Below are positions 19,673-28,802 of a stretch of 50,332 nt of DNA, piece after piece. The translations under genes and the position numbers were made by a program. A model generated the notes under the pieces. It did no database searches. It worked only from the letters and a program-made list of their open reading frames with translations, and was not told the DNA's origin. Position 1 is the stretch's first letter, and the number at the start of each line of letters is the position of its first letter. This stretch comes from Heyndrickxia sporothermodurans. Its GTDB lineage: Bacteria > Bacillota > Bacilli > Bacillales > Bacillaceae_C. The stretch spans positions 1 to 50,332 of the forward strand of contig BORH01000027.1 of assembly GCA_018333075.1 (NCBI GenBank), written 5' to 3'.

Positions 19673-21679
19673 TTGTTCGATAAAACGGATCAACTAGCTG
19701 TTACAACTATTCGAACGCTTTCTATAGATGCTATTGAGAAAGCGAACTCAGGACACCCAGGATTACCAATGGGTGCTGCTCCAATGGCTTATACACTTTG
19801 GAGTCGAATTATGAATCATAATCCAAAAAACCCCAATTGGTTTAATAGAGATCGCTTTGTACTATCAGCAGGTCATGGATCCATGCTTTTATACAGTTTA
19901 TTACATTTAGCTGGATATGGATTAAGTATGGAAGAGATCAAACAATTCCGTCAGTGGGGGAGTAAAACTCCAGGACACCCTGAATTTGGACATACTAAAG
20001 GGGTTGAAGCAACCACTGGTCCATTAGGTCAAGGAATTGCTATGGCGGTCGGTATGGCAATGGCAGAGCGTCATTTAGCAGGTGTATATAATAAAGACCA
20101 ATTTGAAGTGGTTAATCATTTTACATATGCACTTTGTGGTGATGGAGACCTTATGGAAGGAATATCAAGTGAAGCAGCATCTTTAGCGGCCCATTTAAAA
20201 TTGGGAAGGCTAGTTGTTTTGTATGATTCAAATGATATTTCTCTTGATGGAGATCTTGATAAATCATTTTCTGAAAATATTGAAGAACGCTTTAAATCTT
20301 ATGGCTGGCAATATATTAAAGTGAATGATGGAAATGATTTCGAAGCGATTGCTACTGCTTTAGAAGAGGCTAAAACCGATGAATCACGTCCGACTCTAAT
20401 TGAAGTAAAAACGGTAATCGGATATGGCTCACCAAATAAGTCTGGTAAATCTGCTGTGCATGGAGCACCACTAGGAGCAGATGAATTAAAGTTAACAAAA
20501 GAGGCTTATCAATGGACATTTGAAGAGGACTTCCATGTTCCAGCTGAGGTTTATAATCGATTTAATGAAAAAATTGTTGAACCTGGTTTAAAGAAAGAAC
20601 AAAAATGGAAAGAACTTTTTGCTGAATATAAGAAAGCTTATCCTGAGTTAGCCTTACAATTAGAAACTGCTATTAGCGGACAATTGCCAGAAGGCTGGGA
20701 TAAAGATCTACCTGTTTATGAAGAAGGTAAGAGTCTGGCAAGTAGAGCTTCTAGTGGAGAAGTATTAAATGCCATTGCGAAAAATGTTCCATCATTTATT
20801 GGTGGCTCTGCAGATTTAGCTGGATCAAATAATACGATGATTAAAGGTGAAATGGACTTTACACCTGAAAACTATGATGGACGCAATATTTGGTTTGGTG
20901 TACGTGAATTTGCAATGGGTGCTGCGATGAATGGAATGGCTTTACATGGCGGTGTAAACGTATATGGAGGTACATTCTTCGTATTCTCTGATTATTTACG
21001 TCCGGCTATTCGTTTAGCCGCTTTAATGAATCTACCTGTTACTTATGTATTTACACATGACAGTATTGCAGTAGGTGAAGATGGTCCAACACATGAACCT
21101 ATTGAACAATTACCTTCACTTAGAACAATACCTAATTTATCTGTGATACGCCCAGCTGATGGAAATGAGACTGCAGCTGCATGGAGATTAGCTTTAACAT
21201 CAAATGATAAACCAACTGCGCTCGTATTAACAAGACAAGGTTTACCTACTTTAAAAGGAACTTCTGAAACGGCACAAAATGGTGTATCAAAAGGTGCATA
21301 TGTGGTTTCTCCATCTGTTAATAATGAAACAGATATCCTGCTTCTAGCAAGTGGTTCAGAAGTGAATCTTGCGGTTGAAGCACAAAAAGCACTAATTAAT
21401 GAAGGTATCCATGCATCTGTTGTAAGCATGCCTTCATGGGATCGCTTTGAAGAACAAAGTAAGGAATATAAAGAGTCAGTACTTCCAAAATCCGTAAAAA
21501 AACGTTTAGCAATAGAAATGGCTTCTCCATTTGGTTGGGAACGTTATGTTGGAGATGAAGGGGACATTTTAGCTATTAATGGATTCGGTGCCTCTGCTCC
21601 AGGTAATATAGTGATGGAACAATACGGTTTTACTGTGGAAAATGTAGTTTCACGAGTAAAAACATTATTGGAGAAATAA
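19673..21679 (+). CDS. tkt: Transketolase
   Basis: A thiamine-diphosphate enzyme moving two-carbon units between sugar phosphates in the non-oxidative pentose phosphate pathway. The 668-residue length is standard. Visible motifs: [11 protein letters not shown] at the N-terminus, the ThDP/Mg region GDGDLMEG, and the [14 protein letters not shown] donor-binding segment. Translation starts at TTG 19673, with GAGAGGA upstream. The position after ynzC and before sirA matches B. subtilis. Confidence 0.97.
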   Translation: MFDKTDQLAVTTIRTLSIDAIEKANSGHPGLPMGAAPMAYTLWSRIMNHNPKNPNWFNRDRFVLSAGHGSMLLYSLLHLAGYGLSMEEIKQFRQWGSKTPGHPEFGHTKGVEATTGPLGQGIAMAVGMAMAERHLAGVYNKDQFEVVNHFTYALCGDGDLMEGISSEAASLAAHLKLGRLVVLYDSNDISLDGDLDKSFSENIEERFKSYGWQYIKVNDGNDFEAIATALEEAKTDESRPTLIEVKTVIGYGSPNKSGKSAVHGAPLGADELKLTKEAYQWTFEEDFHVPAEVYNRFNEKIVEPGLKKEQKWKELFAEYKKAYPELALQLETAISGQLPEGWDKDLPVYEEGKSLASRASSGEVLNAIAKNVPSFIGGSADLAGSNNTMIKGEMDFTPENYDGRNIWFGVREFAMGAAMNGMALHGGVNVYGGTFFVFSDYLRPAIRLAALMNLPVTYVFTHDSIAVGEDGPTHEPIEQLPSLRTIPNLSVIRPADGNETAAAWRLALTSNDKPTALVLTRQGLPTLKGTSETAQNGVSKGAYVVSPSVNNETDILLLASGSEVNLAVEAQKALINEGIHASVVSMPSWDRFEEQSKEYKESVLPKSVKKRLAIEMASPFGWERYVGDEGDILAINGFGASAPGNIVMEQYGFTVENVVSRVKTLLEK

Positions 21680-21684
21680 TAAAG

Positions 21685-21713
21685 AAAGGAGGATCATATG
21701 TATCCTCCTTTTT
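21685..21713. terminator. Bidirectional terminator between tkt and the HAD gene
   Basis: AAAGGAGGAT (21685-21694) pairs with ATCCTCCTTT (21702-21711), with A and T runs on both sides. It serves two convergent genes. Confidence 0.8.
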
Positions 21714-21721
21714 CATTTGAA

Positions 21722-22285
21722 TTATGACTTAATAATTTTCTCAAAGTCTTTAAAATCAGTAAGGTAAAAATCAGCTCCAGCCTGGTTGTTTTGAAATAGA
21801 CATGTTTTAATATGTAATTGTTTACCAGGCAAAATATCAATTTCTCTATCTCCAATTATTAAATCTAGCTTATACTTATTATGTAAGTATTCGTAGGAAG
21901 CAGGATGGGGCTTTCGAGGAAAACCATTATCAATAGCTACTACTTCTTCGAAATACTGGTTCCAGCTATAATATTTTAAAATAGTATTCACTTCATTCCT
22001 TTCCTTATGAGTCATGATTACATTTTTATTTGCTTTTTTTAAAACATCCTCAACATATGGAAAAGGAGGTGTTTTATCAGGTGTAATTTTGCTTATCAAA
22101 TTGCGAATCAACTTTACTTGTTCTTCTGATAGCTGAAAAAAATCAACAGCATGCGAGAAGGAAACTTTTAAAAGATTAAAAATTTCTTCCTCTTGAATGT
22201 TCTTATCAATAATCTCTTGGAAAATTTTAGTGTAAATCGGATAAGTATTAAAAAGTGTTCCATCGAAATCCCATAAAATATTCAG
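21722..22285 (-). CDS. HAD-family phosphatase with a probable CTG start
   Basis: A haloacid-dehalogenase-like phosphatase of about 188 residues. Motif I is DFDGTLFNT, motif II is MTHKERNE, and the C-terminal GDREID is motif III/IV. Phosphoglycolate-type sugar phosphates are plausible substrates, but this is not resolvable. A strong AAGGAGG (22294-22300) lies 8 nt before a CTG codon at 22285, which would give the product MNILWDFDGT. An upstream in-frame ATG at 22312 has no ribosome site. The gene converges on tkt. Confidence 0.8.
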   Translation of the reverse strand: MNILWDFDGTLFNTYPIYTKIFQEIIDKNIQEEEIFNLLKVSFSHAVDFFQLSEEQVKLIRNLISKITPDKTPPFPYVEDVLKKANKNVIMTHKERNEVNTILKYYSWNQYFEEVVAIDNGFPRKPHPASYEYLHNKYKLDLIIGDREIDILPGKQLHIKTCLFQNNQAGADFYLTDFKDFEKIIKS

Positions 22286-22393
22286 TTCAAGCTCCTCCTT
22301 TTTATTACACATATATATTTTATCAAAATATAGGTGATCAACAGAAGGAATAGATCTACTATTTTTGAAAGAATAACTATTCTACTGCAAGTG

Positions 22394-22459
22394 TTCGACA
22401 AAAAAACTCCACTTTAATTCTACATTTTGACAAAAAAATTAGAAAAATAAGTTTATAAT
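22394..22459 (+). promoter_or_regulatory. sirA promoter with Spo0A-type boxes
   Basis: TTCGACA (22394-22400) is the reverse complement of the 0A box TGTCGAA. A second, weaker TTTGACA overlaps the -35-like TTGACA at 22427-22432. TATAAT is at 22454, with an unusually long 21-bp spacer, as in several Spo0A-activated sigma-A promoters. This fits the known Spo0A control of sirA. Confidence 0.7.
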
Positions 22460-22492
22460 ATTTTGAAAGGATAAACTCGGGAGTGATGTATA

Positions 22493-22933
22493 ATGCGTAC
22501 CTATCAAATCTATTTAATAGAAGATGAGGTTGCAGAGTATTATTATGGACGAGAAAGAATGTTTTTTGACTTATTTGCTGAATATACCTTTGTCACTGGA
22601 AGTCTTAAACAAATTATTCGAAAGCAAATTGAATATATAACGAAACCGATGCCTGTTCTACATATTCATTATTTATTGGGACAGGCATTATCAAGAAAGA
22701 AAGATGTCTTAATTGAAGACAACTACTATAGATATGGTGAAAATGATCTGTATAATGGTGTAGAGCTCTTTATAGATGATTATACGCTCCGGCTTAATGC
22801 ATGGGGGAATTATGATATTGAAGCAGCATTTTTAGAAGTTTTAAGAAAATTTGATGGTCGTTTACTTGCTATCGATCTGGAGAATGAACGATTCGGGTGG
22901 CTTAAACCAATAAAAGAAAGAAAATACGTTTGA
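22493..22933 (+). CDS. sirA: SirA, sporulation inhibitor of replication
   Basis: SirA binds the initiator DnaA and stops new rounds of chromosome replication as cells enter sporulation. The 146-residue product is recognised by the family N-terminus TYQIYLIEDEVA, by YYGRE, and by its location between tkt and yneF. The start is ATG 22493, with GGGAGTGA upstream. Spo0A-type boxes in the promoter support its known regulation. Confidence 0.92.
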   Translation: MRTYQIYLIEDEVAEYYYGRERMFFDLFAEYTFVTGSLKQIIRKQIEYITKPMPVLHIHYLLGQALSRKKDVLIEDNYYRYGENDLYNGVELFIDDYTLRLNAWGNYDIEAAFLEVLRKFDGRLLAIDLENERFGWLKPIKERKYV

Positions 22934-23008
22934 AACATAAATGAAATATTGTATAATGATTGAGGATTTAGTACACTGTAAGATAGACAACATGAAGGAG
23001 GATTATTA

Positions 23009-23224
23009 ATGCTTTGGTGGGGATATTTACTAATACTTGTCGCTCTACTTGCTGGAGTTGCCCTTGGATTTTTCATTGCTCGTAAATATATGATGAGTTA
23101 CTTGAAGAAAAATCCACCAATTAACGAACAAATGTTAAAAATGATGATGACACAAATGGGCATGAAACCATCACAAAAGAAAATCAATCAAATGATGAAT
23201 GCAATGAACAAACAAATGAAGTAA
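23009..23224 (+). CDS. yneF: YneF, small membrane protein; attachment gene for the mobile element
   Basis: A 71-residue UPF0154 protein with an N-terminal membrane helix (about residues 5-25) and a Met/Lys/Gln-rich cytoplasmic tail. AAGGAGG precedes the ATG. The open frame is intact, but its last 124 bp are exactly repeated at 39905-40028. The intact gene here therefore ends in either the original or an element-borne 3' part. The function is not well defined. Confidence 0.93.
   Translation: MLWWGYLLILVALLAGVALGFFIARKYMMSYLKKNPPINEQMLKMMMTQMGMKPSQKKINQMMNAMNKQMK
23101..23224 (+). repeat. Left attachment repeat: yneF 3' end, 124 bp
   Basis: Identical base for base to 39905-40028. It covers the last 41 codons of yneF including the stop. 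The two copies bound the integrated element, with an integrase gene just inside the left copy. This is the usual arrangement when an element inserts into a gene's 3' end and restores it. Confidence 0.9.
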
Positions 23225-23335
23225 TGAAACGTTGATTCATCAAGGTTTTGAACGTTTTGCTGGGAACGGTATTTTGGGATAGTGAGACTAGAAAAATAGT
23301 TTATTCTGAAACCTTCCCCGAAAAAACGTGAAAAA

Positions 23336-23392
23336 ATGCTTAAACCATCTCACTCATTTTTAAATTACTACCAATAAGTCACATTTTCTGAT
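23336..23392. repeat. Left member of an imperfect inverted repeat near the element ends
   Basis: Its reverse complement aligns with 39811-39866 over about 55 bp. Shared blocks are AGAAAATGTGACTTA, TTGGTA, AAAATGAGTG and GGTTTAAG/GGTTAAG. It lies just upstream of the integrase gene and could be an integrase arm-binding region. Confidence 0.65.
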
Positions 23393-23434
23393 GAAGGATT
23401 AACCAAAATTCAACAGAAAAGGTGGCTTTTTATT

Positions 23435-24373
23435 ATGGATGAAATTAAGTATCTAGATGCAATGGATGAATATTTGGTTCATTGTCTGGCAAGTGGCTAC
23501 ACTAACAAAACAATGAAAAACAAGAGACAGGAATACAAATTCTTGTCTAACTTTATCACGAAGAAAAGGGGAACTGAAGACAAGCTTTTAAAAGACATTG
23601 CTGTGGCAGATTTAAAGGCATATTTCAGGGGCAAGCAACTCAGGGGCAATAAACCTCAGACTATTTTAACAACATTCAAAGCAGTCAATGCTTTCTTTAA
23701 CTGGTGTGTTAGTGAAGATTACATTGAACATAATCCAATGGACAAGGTAGAAAGACCGAAGCAGCCAAAACTAATGCTTAAGGGATTCACTGATGATGAA
23801 GTAAAGGCAATGATAGATTCATTCGGTACTAGGACGTATTTAGACGCTCGCAATAAGGCTATCATTGCCATGCTTGCTGATACTGGACTAAGAGCCATTG
23901 AAATACGTACATTCAAAGTCAAAACACTTATTGATAAAGATAATATAGTGGTCATGGGAAAAGGCAATAAAGAGCGAAATGTTCCAATCACCCCTGCATT
24001 GAAGAAATTCTTAATCAAATTTGAAAGACAAACAACAAAATATTTTAAGGACTTTGCATCAACAACGGACAACTATTTCTTAAATTACACTGGTGGTGAA
24101 ATCTCACACACTTCATTATGGAATATTATTAGGGAAGCAGGAAAGAGAGCCAAAGTTGAAGATGCAAGGGTTTCTCCGCACACATTTAGGCACTATTACG
24201 CTGTAAATGCTTTGTTGAATGGGAAAGACCTGTATACGCTTTCAAGGCTTCTTGGGCATTCATGCATTACCACAACTCAAGTTTATTTAAGGGGCTTGGA
24301 TGATAAGACGTTGATTCAGAGAGGTATTGATATTAGTCCATTAATGAACTTTGGCAAAAGACTAAAAGTTTAA
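23435..24373 (+). CDS. Tyrosine recombinase/integrase of the yneF element
   Basis: A 312-residue XerC/D-like integrase, likely responsible for insertion into and excision from yneF. It has an N-terminal SAM-like DNA-binding domain (residues 5-95) and a catalytic domain with Arg153 (TGLRAIEIR), Lys176, His249-x-x-Arg252 (PHTFRH), His275 (LGHS) and nucleophile Tyr284 (TQVYLR). AAAGGTGG precedes the ATG. It lies 210 bp from the left attachment repeat. A close relative, now broken, sits beside the second repeat at 40214. Confidence 0.93.
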   Translation: MDEIKYLDAMDEYLVHCLASGYTNKTMKNKRQEYKFLSNFITKKRGTEDKLLKDIAVADLKAYFRGKQLRGNKPQTILTTFKAVNAFFNWCVSEDYIEHNPMDKVERPKQPKLMLKGFTDDEVKAMIDSFGTRTYLDARNKAIIAMLADTGLRAIEIRTFKVKTLIDKDNIVVMGKGNKERNVPITPALKKFLIKFERQTTKYFKDFASTTDNYFLNYTGGEISHTSLWNIIREAGKRAKVEDARVSPHTFRHYYAVNALLNGKDLYTLSRLLGHSCITTTQVYLRGLDDKTLIQRGIDISPLMNFGKRLKV

Positions 24374-24495
24374 TATAGCTTTTCTGAAACCTCTGTGAAC
24401 ACTGCTGCTAATATGTAAATTTGTCTTCATTATTGAAAGAATTGAAGCTGAGCCAATAGTTTTTATACATTAATACTAAGATGGGCAAAAAATTT

Positions 24496-24527
24496 AAAGA
24501 GAGCAGTTCACTGACTGTTCTCTTTTT
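24496..24527 (+). terminator. Terminator after the integrase
   Basis: AAAGAGAGCAGT pairs with ACTGTTCTCTTT (one G-U) around TCACTG and ends in TTTTT. The rest of 24374-24656 holds no gene. Confidence 0.8.
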
Positions 24528-24656
24528 AAAGAAAAACTATTATTTTTTCTTCAAATACCACTTGCTTTATTCAAGAGAATTAGAATCTAGAAAGAATCAA
24601 CTTAACAATAAAATAGTATATTACTAAGTTAGTATGTTACCAATATATTACATAAA

Positions 24657-24702
24657 TAGTAATTGACAGGTAAATATTTTGGCGTTATGATATCAATTAC
24701 TA
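24657..24702 (+). promoter_or_regulatory. Promoter of the Fic gene bracketed by a perfect inverted repeat
   Basis: TTGACA (24663-24668) and TATGAT (24686-24691) are 17 bp apart. TAGTAATTGA (24657-24666) and TCAATTACTA (24693-24702) are perfect 10-bp inverted copies that enclose both promoter elements. A dimeric repressor binding both arms could loop or occlude the promoter. Confidence 0.65.
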
Positions 24703-24724
24703 TAGTGATGAGGATGGTATTAAA

Positions 24725-25381
24725 ATGGACAAATTCAATTTTAATCGGAATCAAATGATAACGTTGGCACAAAGAAACCTTGCTTATAATATCTTTAATA
24801 GTGCTAGATTAGAACGAGTCAATGTTTCCTTACAACAAATAAATAATATTATTCACAGTAAAAGCGAATTAGATATAGATAAGGATGATTTACAAATCAT
24901 TTTAAATCTACATAACGCTTGGAAATATATTCTGAGCAATCCTAACGTTGAGTTTAGTCTCGACTATGCTTGCAAGGTTAACAGCTTTGTATCCTTTAAA
25001 CAGAGCCTTGATTGGGGAAAATTGCGCTATGGTAGTGTGGGGATAGTGGGTGTTAACTATAAACCTGTCATACCAGTGGAACGAAACGTAAGAAAAGAAA
25101 TAAATACAATTCTTTCTTCTAATGAATCAATAACATGGAAAGCAATTATGTATATGCTTTATGGAATGAGAAGTCAGTTATTCTGGGATGGAAATAAAAG
25201 GACTAGCATACTATGTGCTAATAAGCTATTAATTCAATATGGCAAAGGATTAATTACTGTTCCCGAAATGTATTTACCTGAGTTTCATGAGCGGTTATCT
25301 CAATTTTATGAGACGAATGATTATAGTAAAATCTACAACTTTATCTATGATAAATGTTTATATAGTTATGAAATTGTTTAG
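24725..25381 (+). CDS. Fic-like protein with altered active motif
   Basis: A 218-residue Fic/Doc-fold protein; relatives attach AMP or other phosphate groups to target proteins. The motif at residues 151-160 reads QLFWDGNKRT, where the family has HPFxDGNKR. The catalytic His is therefore replaced by Gln151, while the phosphate-binding DGNKR is intact. Near the N-terminus, S26ARLER31 resembles the inhibitory S/TxxxE helix of self-inhibited Fic proteins and keeps its Glu30. The protein may be a catalytically dead or altered Fic. The next gene starts 49 bp downstream, so they may form an operon. Confidence 0.8.
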   Translation: MDKFNFNRNQMITLAQRNLAYNIFNSARLERVNVSLQQINNIIHSKSELDIDKDDLQIILNLHNAWKYILSNPNVEFSLDYACKVNSFVSFKQSLDWGKLRYGSVGIVGVNYKPVIPVERNVRKEINTILSSNESITWKAIMYMLYGMRSQLFWDGNKRTSILCANKLLIQYGKGLITVPEMYLPEFHERLSQFYETNDYSKIYNFIYDKCLYSYEIV

Positions 25382-25430
25382 TACGAATTTTGTTTTTAAA
25401 AGACTCTTGGAAGATTCTGCCGATTAAATT

Positions 25431-26816
25431 GTGAAAGAAGGTATGATTTTGGAACTACAAAAAGGGAATGTTTATATAATTTTTAACAAATTTAATTACA
25501 AGGTCTTAATTGGTGAAGGTGCTGATGCACAATCTCGTTTATCCCAACATAGAAGTAATCTTAAAAGGGGTATTGAAAGGAATAAATCGCTCTTAGTTGA
25601 TTATAATTCGTTTGGTGAAGATGCGTTTGAATTTGAAATAATATTAAAAAGTATTGACAGTAAACTTTGTGAATCACTTTTAATAGAATTGTTTTCAAGG
25701 GTAGATATGGCTTATAACAAAAGAGATAGAAGTAGTGAAAAAATAAGAAAAATAGAAAAAGGTGAATTTATTGTTCCGTCAATTCTATATAGAGAAATTG
25801 GTGATTTTATTCTTAGATGGGAACAAAAATTTCCTTACTTTAATTATTTACTGAATGAGTTGAAAGATATGAGAGCTTCTTTTGAGTCAAAGTCGGAGGA
25901 AATATATAATAGGGACTTTAAGAAATCCTTCCTAACTAATTATAGTGACTACACTCAAATAGTCACCAAGCAGTTGTTTAAAAAATCCTATACTTTTGAG
26001 AATGAATTGGGAAAAGATTTATACAATTTTACTTTTGAAGAAGCTGAAAAGGTATTATGTTCTTTGGAAGCTGGAACTATTAGAAGTTTTCAAAATTTAA
26101 AATCGACGCTTTCTAAGTATTTGGAATTTGCAATTAAACAAGGGGTTTCGAATAACAAAGAAAATTATTATGAAAGTTTACGGAATAAGAAGAATATTTT
26201 CGTGTATATAAATAAAGAAAAAGAAGAGAATATGATTTTTGATAAAGATGAATTAATGGAAATGGCTATGGGGGCGGACAACTTTCAAGATGGTGTAATA
26301 CCTGCATTGATTTTCGATGGAGTATCGCACAAGAAGAAAAATGGAGAAGAGTTTTGGGAGTTAGTAAATTTAACAAAAGATGATATTGATTTTGAAAATG
26401 GAATAATTAAGTTAGAAGACAGAGATATTCCAATGAGTAAAGGGACAGAGATATTGGTAAAAAGAGCGTTAGACGATGATACATATTACAGCATAAACGG
26501 TGAAACAGTACGAAAATATAAGTTAGCTGAAAGTAACCATGTTTTAAGGGGAGTAAGAAAAGGTAGAGAGAAAATAAATTGGAGAAATATTAATCAACGT
26601 ATTATCAGAATTGCTGAAATGTATGATTATGAATATTTAAATGCAACTACAATATCTTATAGTGGACAACTACATTATTCAGCAAAATTAATAGAAGAAG
26701 AAGGAAAAACACTCGATGAAGTGATACCAATCATTTTAGAAAGATTCGGTGTTCCTGACAATCCATCGTCACAACATAACCTTAAAAATAACATACAGAA
26801 ATATATGGAAGGATAA
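25431..26816 (+). CDS. GIY-YIG domain fused to a catalytically altered recombinase-fold domain
   Basis: A 461-residue two-part protein. Residues about 8-95 look like a GIY-YIG nuclease domain (VYIIF, VLIGEGADAQSRLSQHR, an ELF segment with Glu). Residues about 170-461 look like a tyrosine-recombinase fold: a core-binding part (FTFEEAEKVLCSLE, SFQNLKSTLSKYLEFA) and a catalytic-like part. The Arg, HxxR and Tyr positions are not conserved. This pattern recalls the MrpR/YopR-type repressor of SPbeta phages, which has a recombinase fold but acts as a DNA-binding repressor; that link is inference. The start is uncertain (GTG 25431, ATG 25443 or TTG 25449; the last is best spaced from AGAAGG). Confidence 0.7.
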   Translation: MKEGMILELQKGNVYIIFNKFNYKVLIGEGADAQSRLSQHRSNLKRGIERNKSLLVDYNSFGEDAFEFEIILKSIDSKLCESLLIELFSRVDMAYNKRDRSSEKIRKIEKGEFIVPSILYREIGDFILRWEQKFPYFNYLLNELKDMRASFESKSEEIYNRDFKKSFLTNYSDYTQIVTKQLFKKSYTFENELGKDLYNFTFEEAEKVLCSLEAGTIRSFQNLKSTLSKYLEFAIKQGVSNNKENYYESLRNKKNIFVYINKEKEENMIFDKDELMEMAMGADNFQDGVIPALIFDGVSHKKKNGEEFWELVNLTKDDIDFENGIIKLEDRDIPMSKGTEILVKRALDDDTYYSINGETVRKYKLAESNHVLRGVRKGREKINWRNINQRIIRIAEMYDYEYLNATTISYSGQLHYSAKLIEEEGKTLDEVIPIILERFGVPDNPSSQHNLKNNIQKYMEG

Positions 26817-26901
26817 TTTTTTAAAAAATTAATAGTTGGTATGTACTATATTTACTTGTTAGTTTTCTGATTTTAACATTTTAGCGAAAGGTTATTGGAC
26901 T

Positions 26902-27660
26902 ATGATAGGAAGTTCGTGTCTTTTATATAAAACTTGTAAAATTTGTGGACAAACCAAATGGTATAAATGTTTTGAATCAAAAGGAAAGAGAAAAAGAAGA
27001 GCATACTGTAAGCTTTGCAAAAGTCGAAAAAATGAAATAAAAAAATCTGCGTCATCCATTCAATATAAATTTGATACAAATTTATTAAAAAAATCGGAAA
27101 TAATTGTTCGATTAAAGTTACCATCAAAAAAAAGAATCAAGTATAAAGTTTCTTATGAACAAGCAGTATTAATGGTTGAAGAAGGAATGGCAGGAATAGT
27201 AGATGAATCGTATATTCATAAGTTTTACGATTACCAAACATTTAAAAAATTGATTTTAAAAAGAGATAATTTTACGTGCTGTTATTGTGGGAAATTTGGA
27301 GATACTATCGACCATATCAAACCGAAATCCAATGGTGGTATCAGTAGTTTCAATAACTGTATATGTGCCTGCGAGGAATGTAATATTAACAAAGATAATC
27401 TTTCCTTAGAGGAGTACCTATATTACATCGAACCGATATCAGTTAGCGGCAATATTCAAATTGAGCGTTTGGAACAACAACTACATTATCTTCTGCAAAT
27501 AATAGAATCGATAAATAGTAGAATTTCAGAGGAAAATTACTCAAAAGACCAAAATATCGAGGGGTTATCTCAAATGATTCAACAAGTTGAAAATACTATA
27601 AGTAAAATAAAGGGGAATATTTTGATTTCTGGTGGTGAAAATCATTTAGTAAAATTATGA
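26902..27660 (+). CDS. HNH endonuclease with zinc ribbon
   Basis: A 252-residue protein. Residues 10-40 hold a CxxC...CxxC zinc ribbon (CKICGQ, CKLCK). The HNH core at about 120-170 has CCYCG, TIDHIKPKSNGG and CEECN, with the catalytic DH pair. A predicted coiled coil follows (about 185-240). Such HNH proteins are typical of phages and mobile elements and cut DNA. AAAGG lies 10 nt before the ATG. It follows the GIY-YIG fusion gene by 85 bp. Confidence 0.85.
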   Translation: MIGSSCLLYKTCKICGQTKWYKCFESKGKRKRRAYCKLCKSRKNEIKKSASSIQYKFDTNLLKKSEIIVRLKLPSKKRIKYKVSYEQAVLMVEEGMAGIVDESYIHKFYDYQTFKKLILKRDNFTCCYCGKFGDTIDHIKPKSNGGISSFNNCICACEECNINKDNLSLEEYLYYIEPISVSGNIQIERLEQQLHYLLQIIESINSRISEENYSKDQNIEGLSQMIQQVENTISKIKGNILISGGENHLVKL

Positions 27661-27950
27661 GTTTTTCGGTAGTAGTAATCTAGCGTTACAATTCATACAC
27701 ACGATACAGATATTTAATGTAATTTCTTTATGTATTTTATCCAACAATTATACTTGAACAATGAGTATTTCTAAGGTAAATATCGAAACTTGCAAACATG
27801 ATTTGTTTATATCTGCTATACATATTTTGAGAATGAAAGTGGTTTGGAATTAAAAGTTCTAGCACACGCATTACTTTATGGGAGAGTTAATCAAAAGTAG
27901 ATTTTATCGGTGGTTTATAGAATTGAAAATTGGGAATATCTTAATAGTTA

Positions 27951-27979
27951 TTGCATTGTAATAATTATAGTATTATAAT
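27951..27979 (+). promoter_or_regulatory. Promoter of the structured RNA
   Basis: TTGCAT (27951-27956) and TATAAT (27974-27979), 17 bp apart, would start transcription near 27986, about 45 nt before the folded region. The 27661-27950 stretch before it shows no gene. Confidence 0.7.
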
Positions 27980-27985
27980 AAAGAA

Positions 27986-28184
27986 ACATATATTAATAAT
28001 TGAATTACATATTAAACAAATAAATTAAAAGGGAGGGAACTAAATGCAACCGCCTCTAAAGAGGCACACTTATAAGGTATACCTGTGACTTACTAATACG
28101 AGTAGTCTTATTTGGTCTACTTTATTTGACAGGTTAAGTGTGCTTTCTAACGGGGTTGGATGTATTTAGTTCGCTCCTTTTTTG
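27986..28184 (+). ncRNA. Candidate structured noncoding RNA with own promoter and terminator
   Basis: The region 28032-28177 folds into nested helices. P1: 28032-28045 with 28164-28177 (13 of 14 paired). A short CAACC/GGTTG helix (28047-28051 with 28054-28058 plus 100, i.e. 28154-28158) continues it. P2 is hairpin 28052-28065, stem GCCTC, loop TAAA. P3: ACACTTA 28066-28072 with 28135-28141. P4: ACCTGT 28081-28086 with 28129-28134. P5: hairpin 28087-28107, loop AATACG. P1 ends in six T, so the closing helix can also terminate transcription. No credible reading frame fills it. I do not recognise the RNA class. It lies between two HNH genes. Confidence 0.7.
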
Positions 28185-28285
28185 TGTTTTCTAAAGAGCG
28201 GATAAAAAATTTAATTAAAGAAAGAGAGGGGAGAGTAGTAAATATAGCGAGGGTGAGAGAGTGAGATATTCGCTGCTCCTATATA

Positions 28286-28753
28286 TTGTTAAAAAGATGT
28301 TCAAAGTGCAAAAAAAATAAGAGGGTGGAAGAATTTAGTCGAGACAAAAGCAAAAAAGATGGTCTCACAAGTGCTTGTAAAAAATGTAATATCGAACGTG
28401 AAAGAAAGAGAAAGGTCAATGGCGGTAACTTTACAAATGAGCAGAAGAAGAATGCATTCGAGAAGTATGGTTTATTCTGTCAAATCTGTAACAGTACTAG
28501 TAATTTGCAAGTGGACCATAAACTACCACAAACTGTATGTGGACCTAATAAAGCTAGTATCAAAGAAAACGCATGGATTCTATGTAAACCATGTAACGTT
28601 GCAAAGGCGGATAGGATATTATTTGAAGTTATTAAAACAGTACCAAAGGAAGCCTTAGGACCAATGCTATTAAAGGAATATGCAGATGCAATTGGGCAGG
28701 GGCATTTGATAAAGTACCAATCCAAATCAATGGAACTCACTTTACTGAGGTAA
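28286..28753 (+). CDS. Small HNH endonuclease with zinc ribbon
   Basis: A 155-residue protein with an N-terminal zinc ribbon (CSKCKK ... CKKC, residues 5-34) and an HNH core (CQIC, VDHKLP, CKPCN, about 65-110). The only normal start is TTG 28286, with a weak ribosome site (CTCC does not help); an ATT at 28268 is the other option. The start is therefore doubtful. It follows the structured RNA by about 100 bp, so the RNA terminator may set its expression. Confidence 0.8.
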   Translation: MLKRCSKCKKNKRVEEFSRDKSKKDGLTSACKKCNIERERKRKVNGGNFTNEQKKNAFEKYGLFCQICNSTSNLQVDHKLPQTVCGPNKASIKENAWILCKPCNVAKADRILFEVIKTVPKEALGPMLLKEYADAIGQGHLIKYQSKSMELTLLR

Positions 28754-28802
28754 AAATCATGTGAATGCATATTAAACATGGAAAAAACATTTTAGATATA
28801 GC

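Noticed and set aside
21043-21429. 128-codon minus-strand frame within tkt
   Set aside because: Antisense shadow of transketolase.
28359-28658. Second frame inside the small HNH gene
   Set aside because: The other frame carries clear zinc-ribbon and HNH motifs; this one is a shadow.
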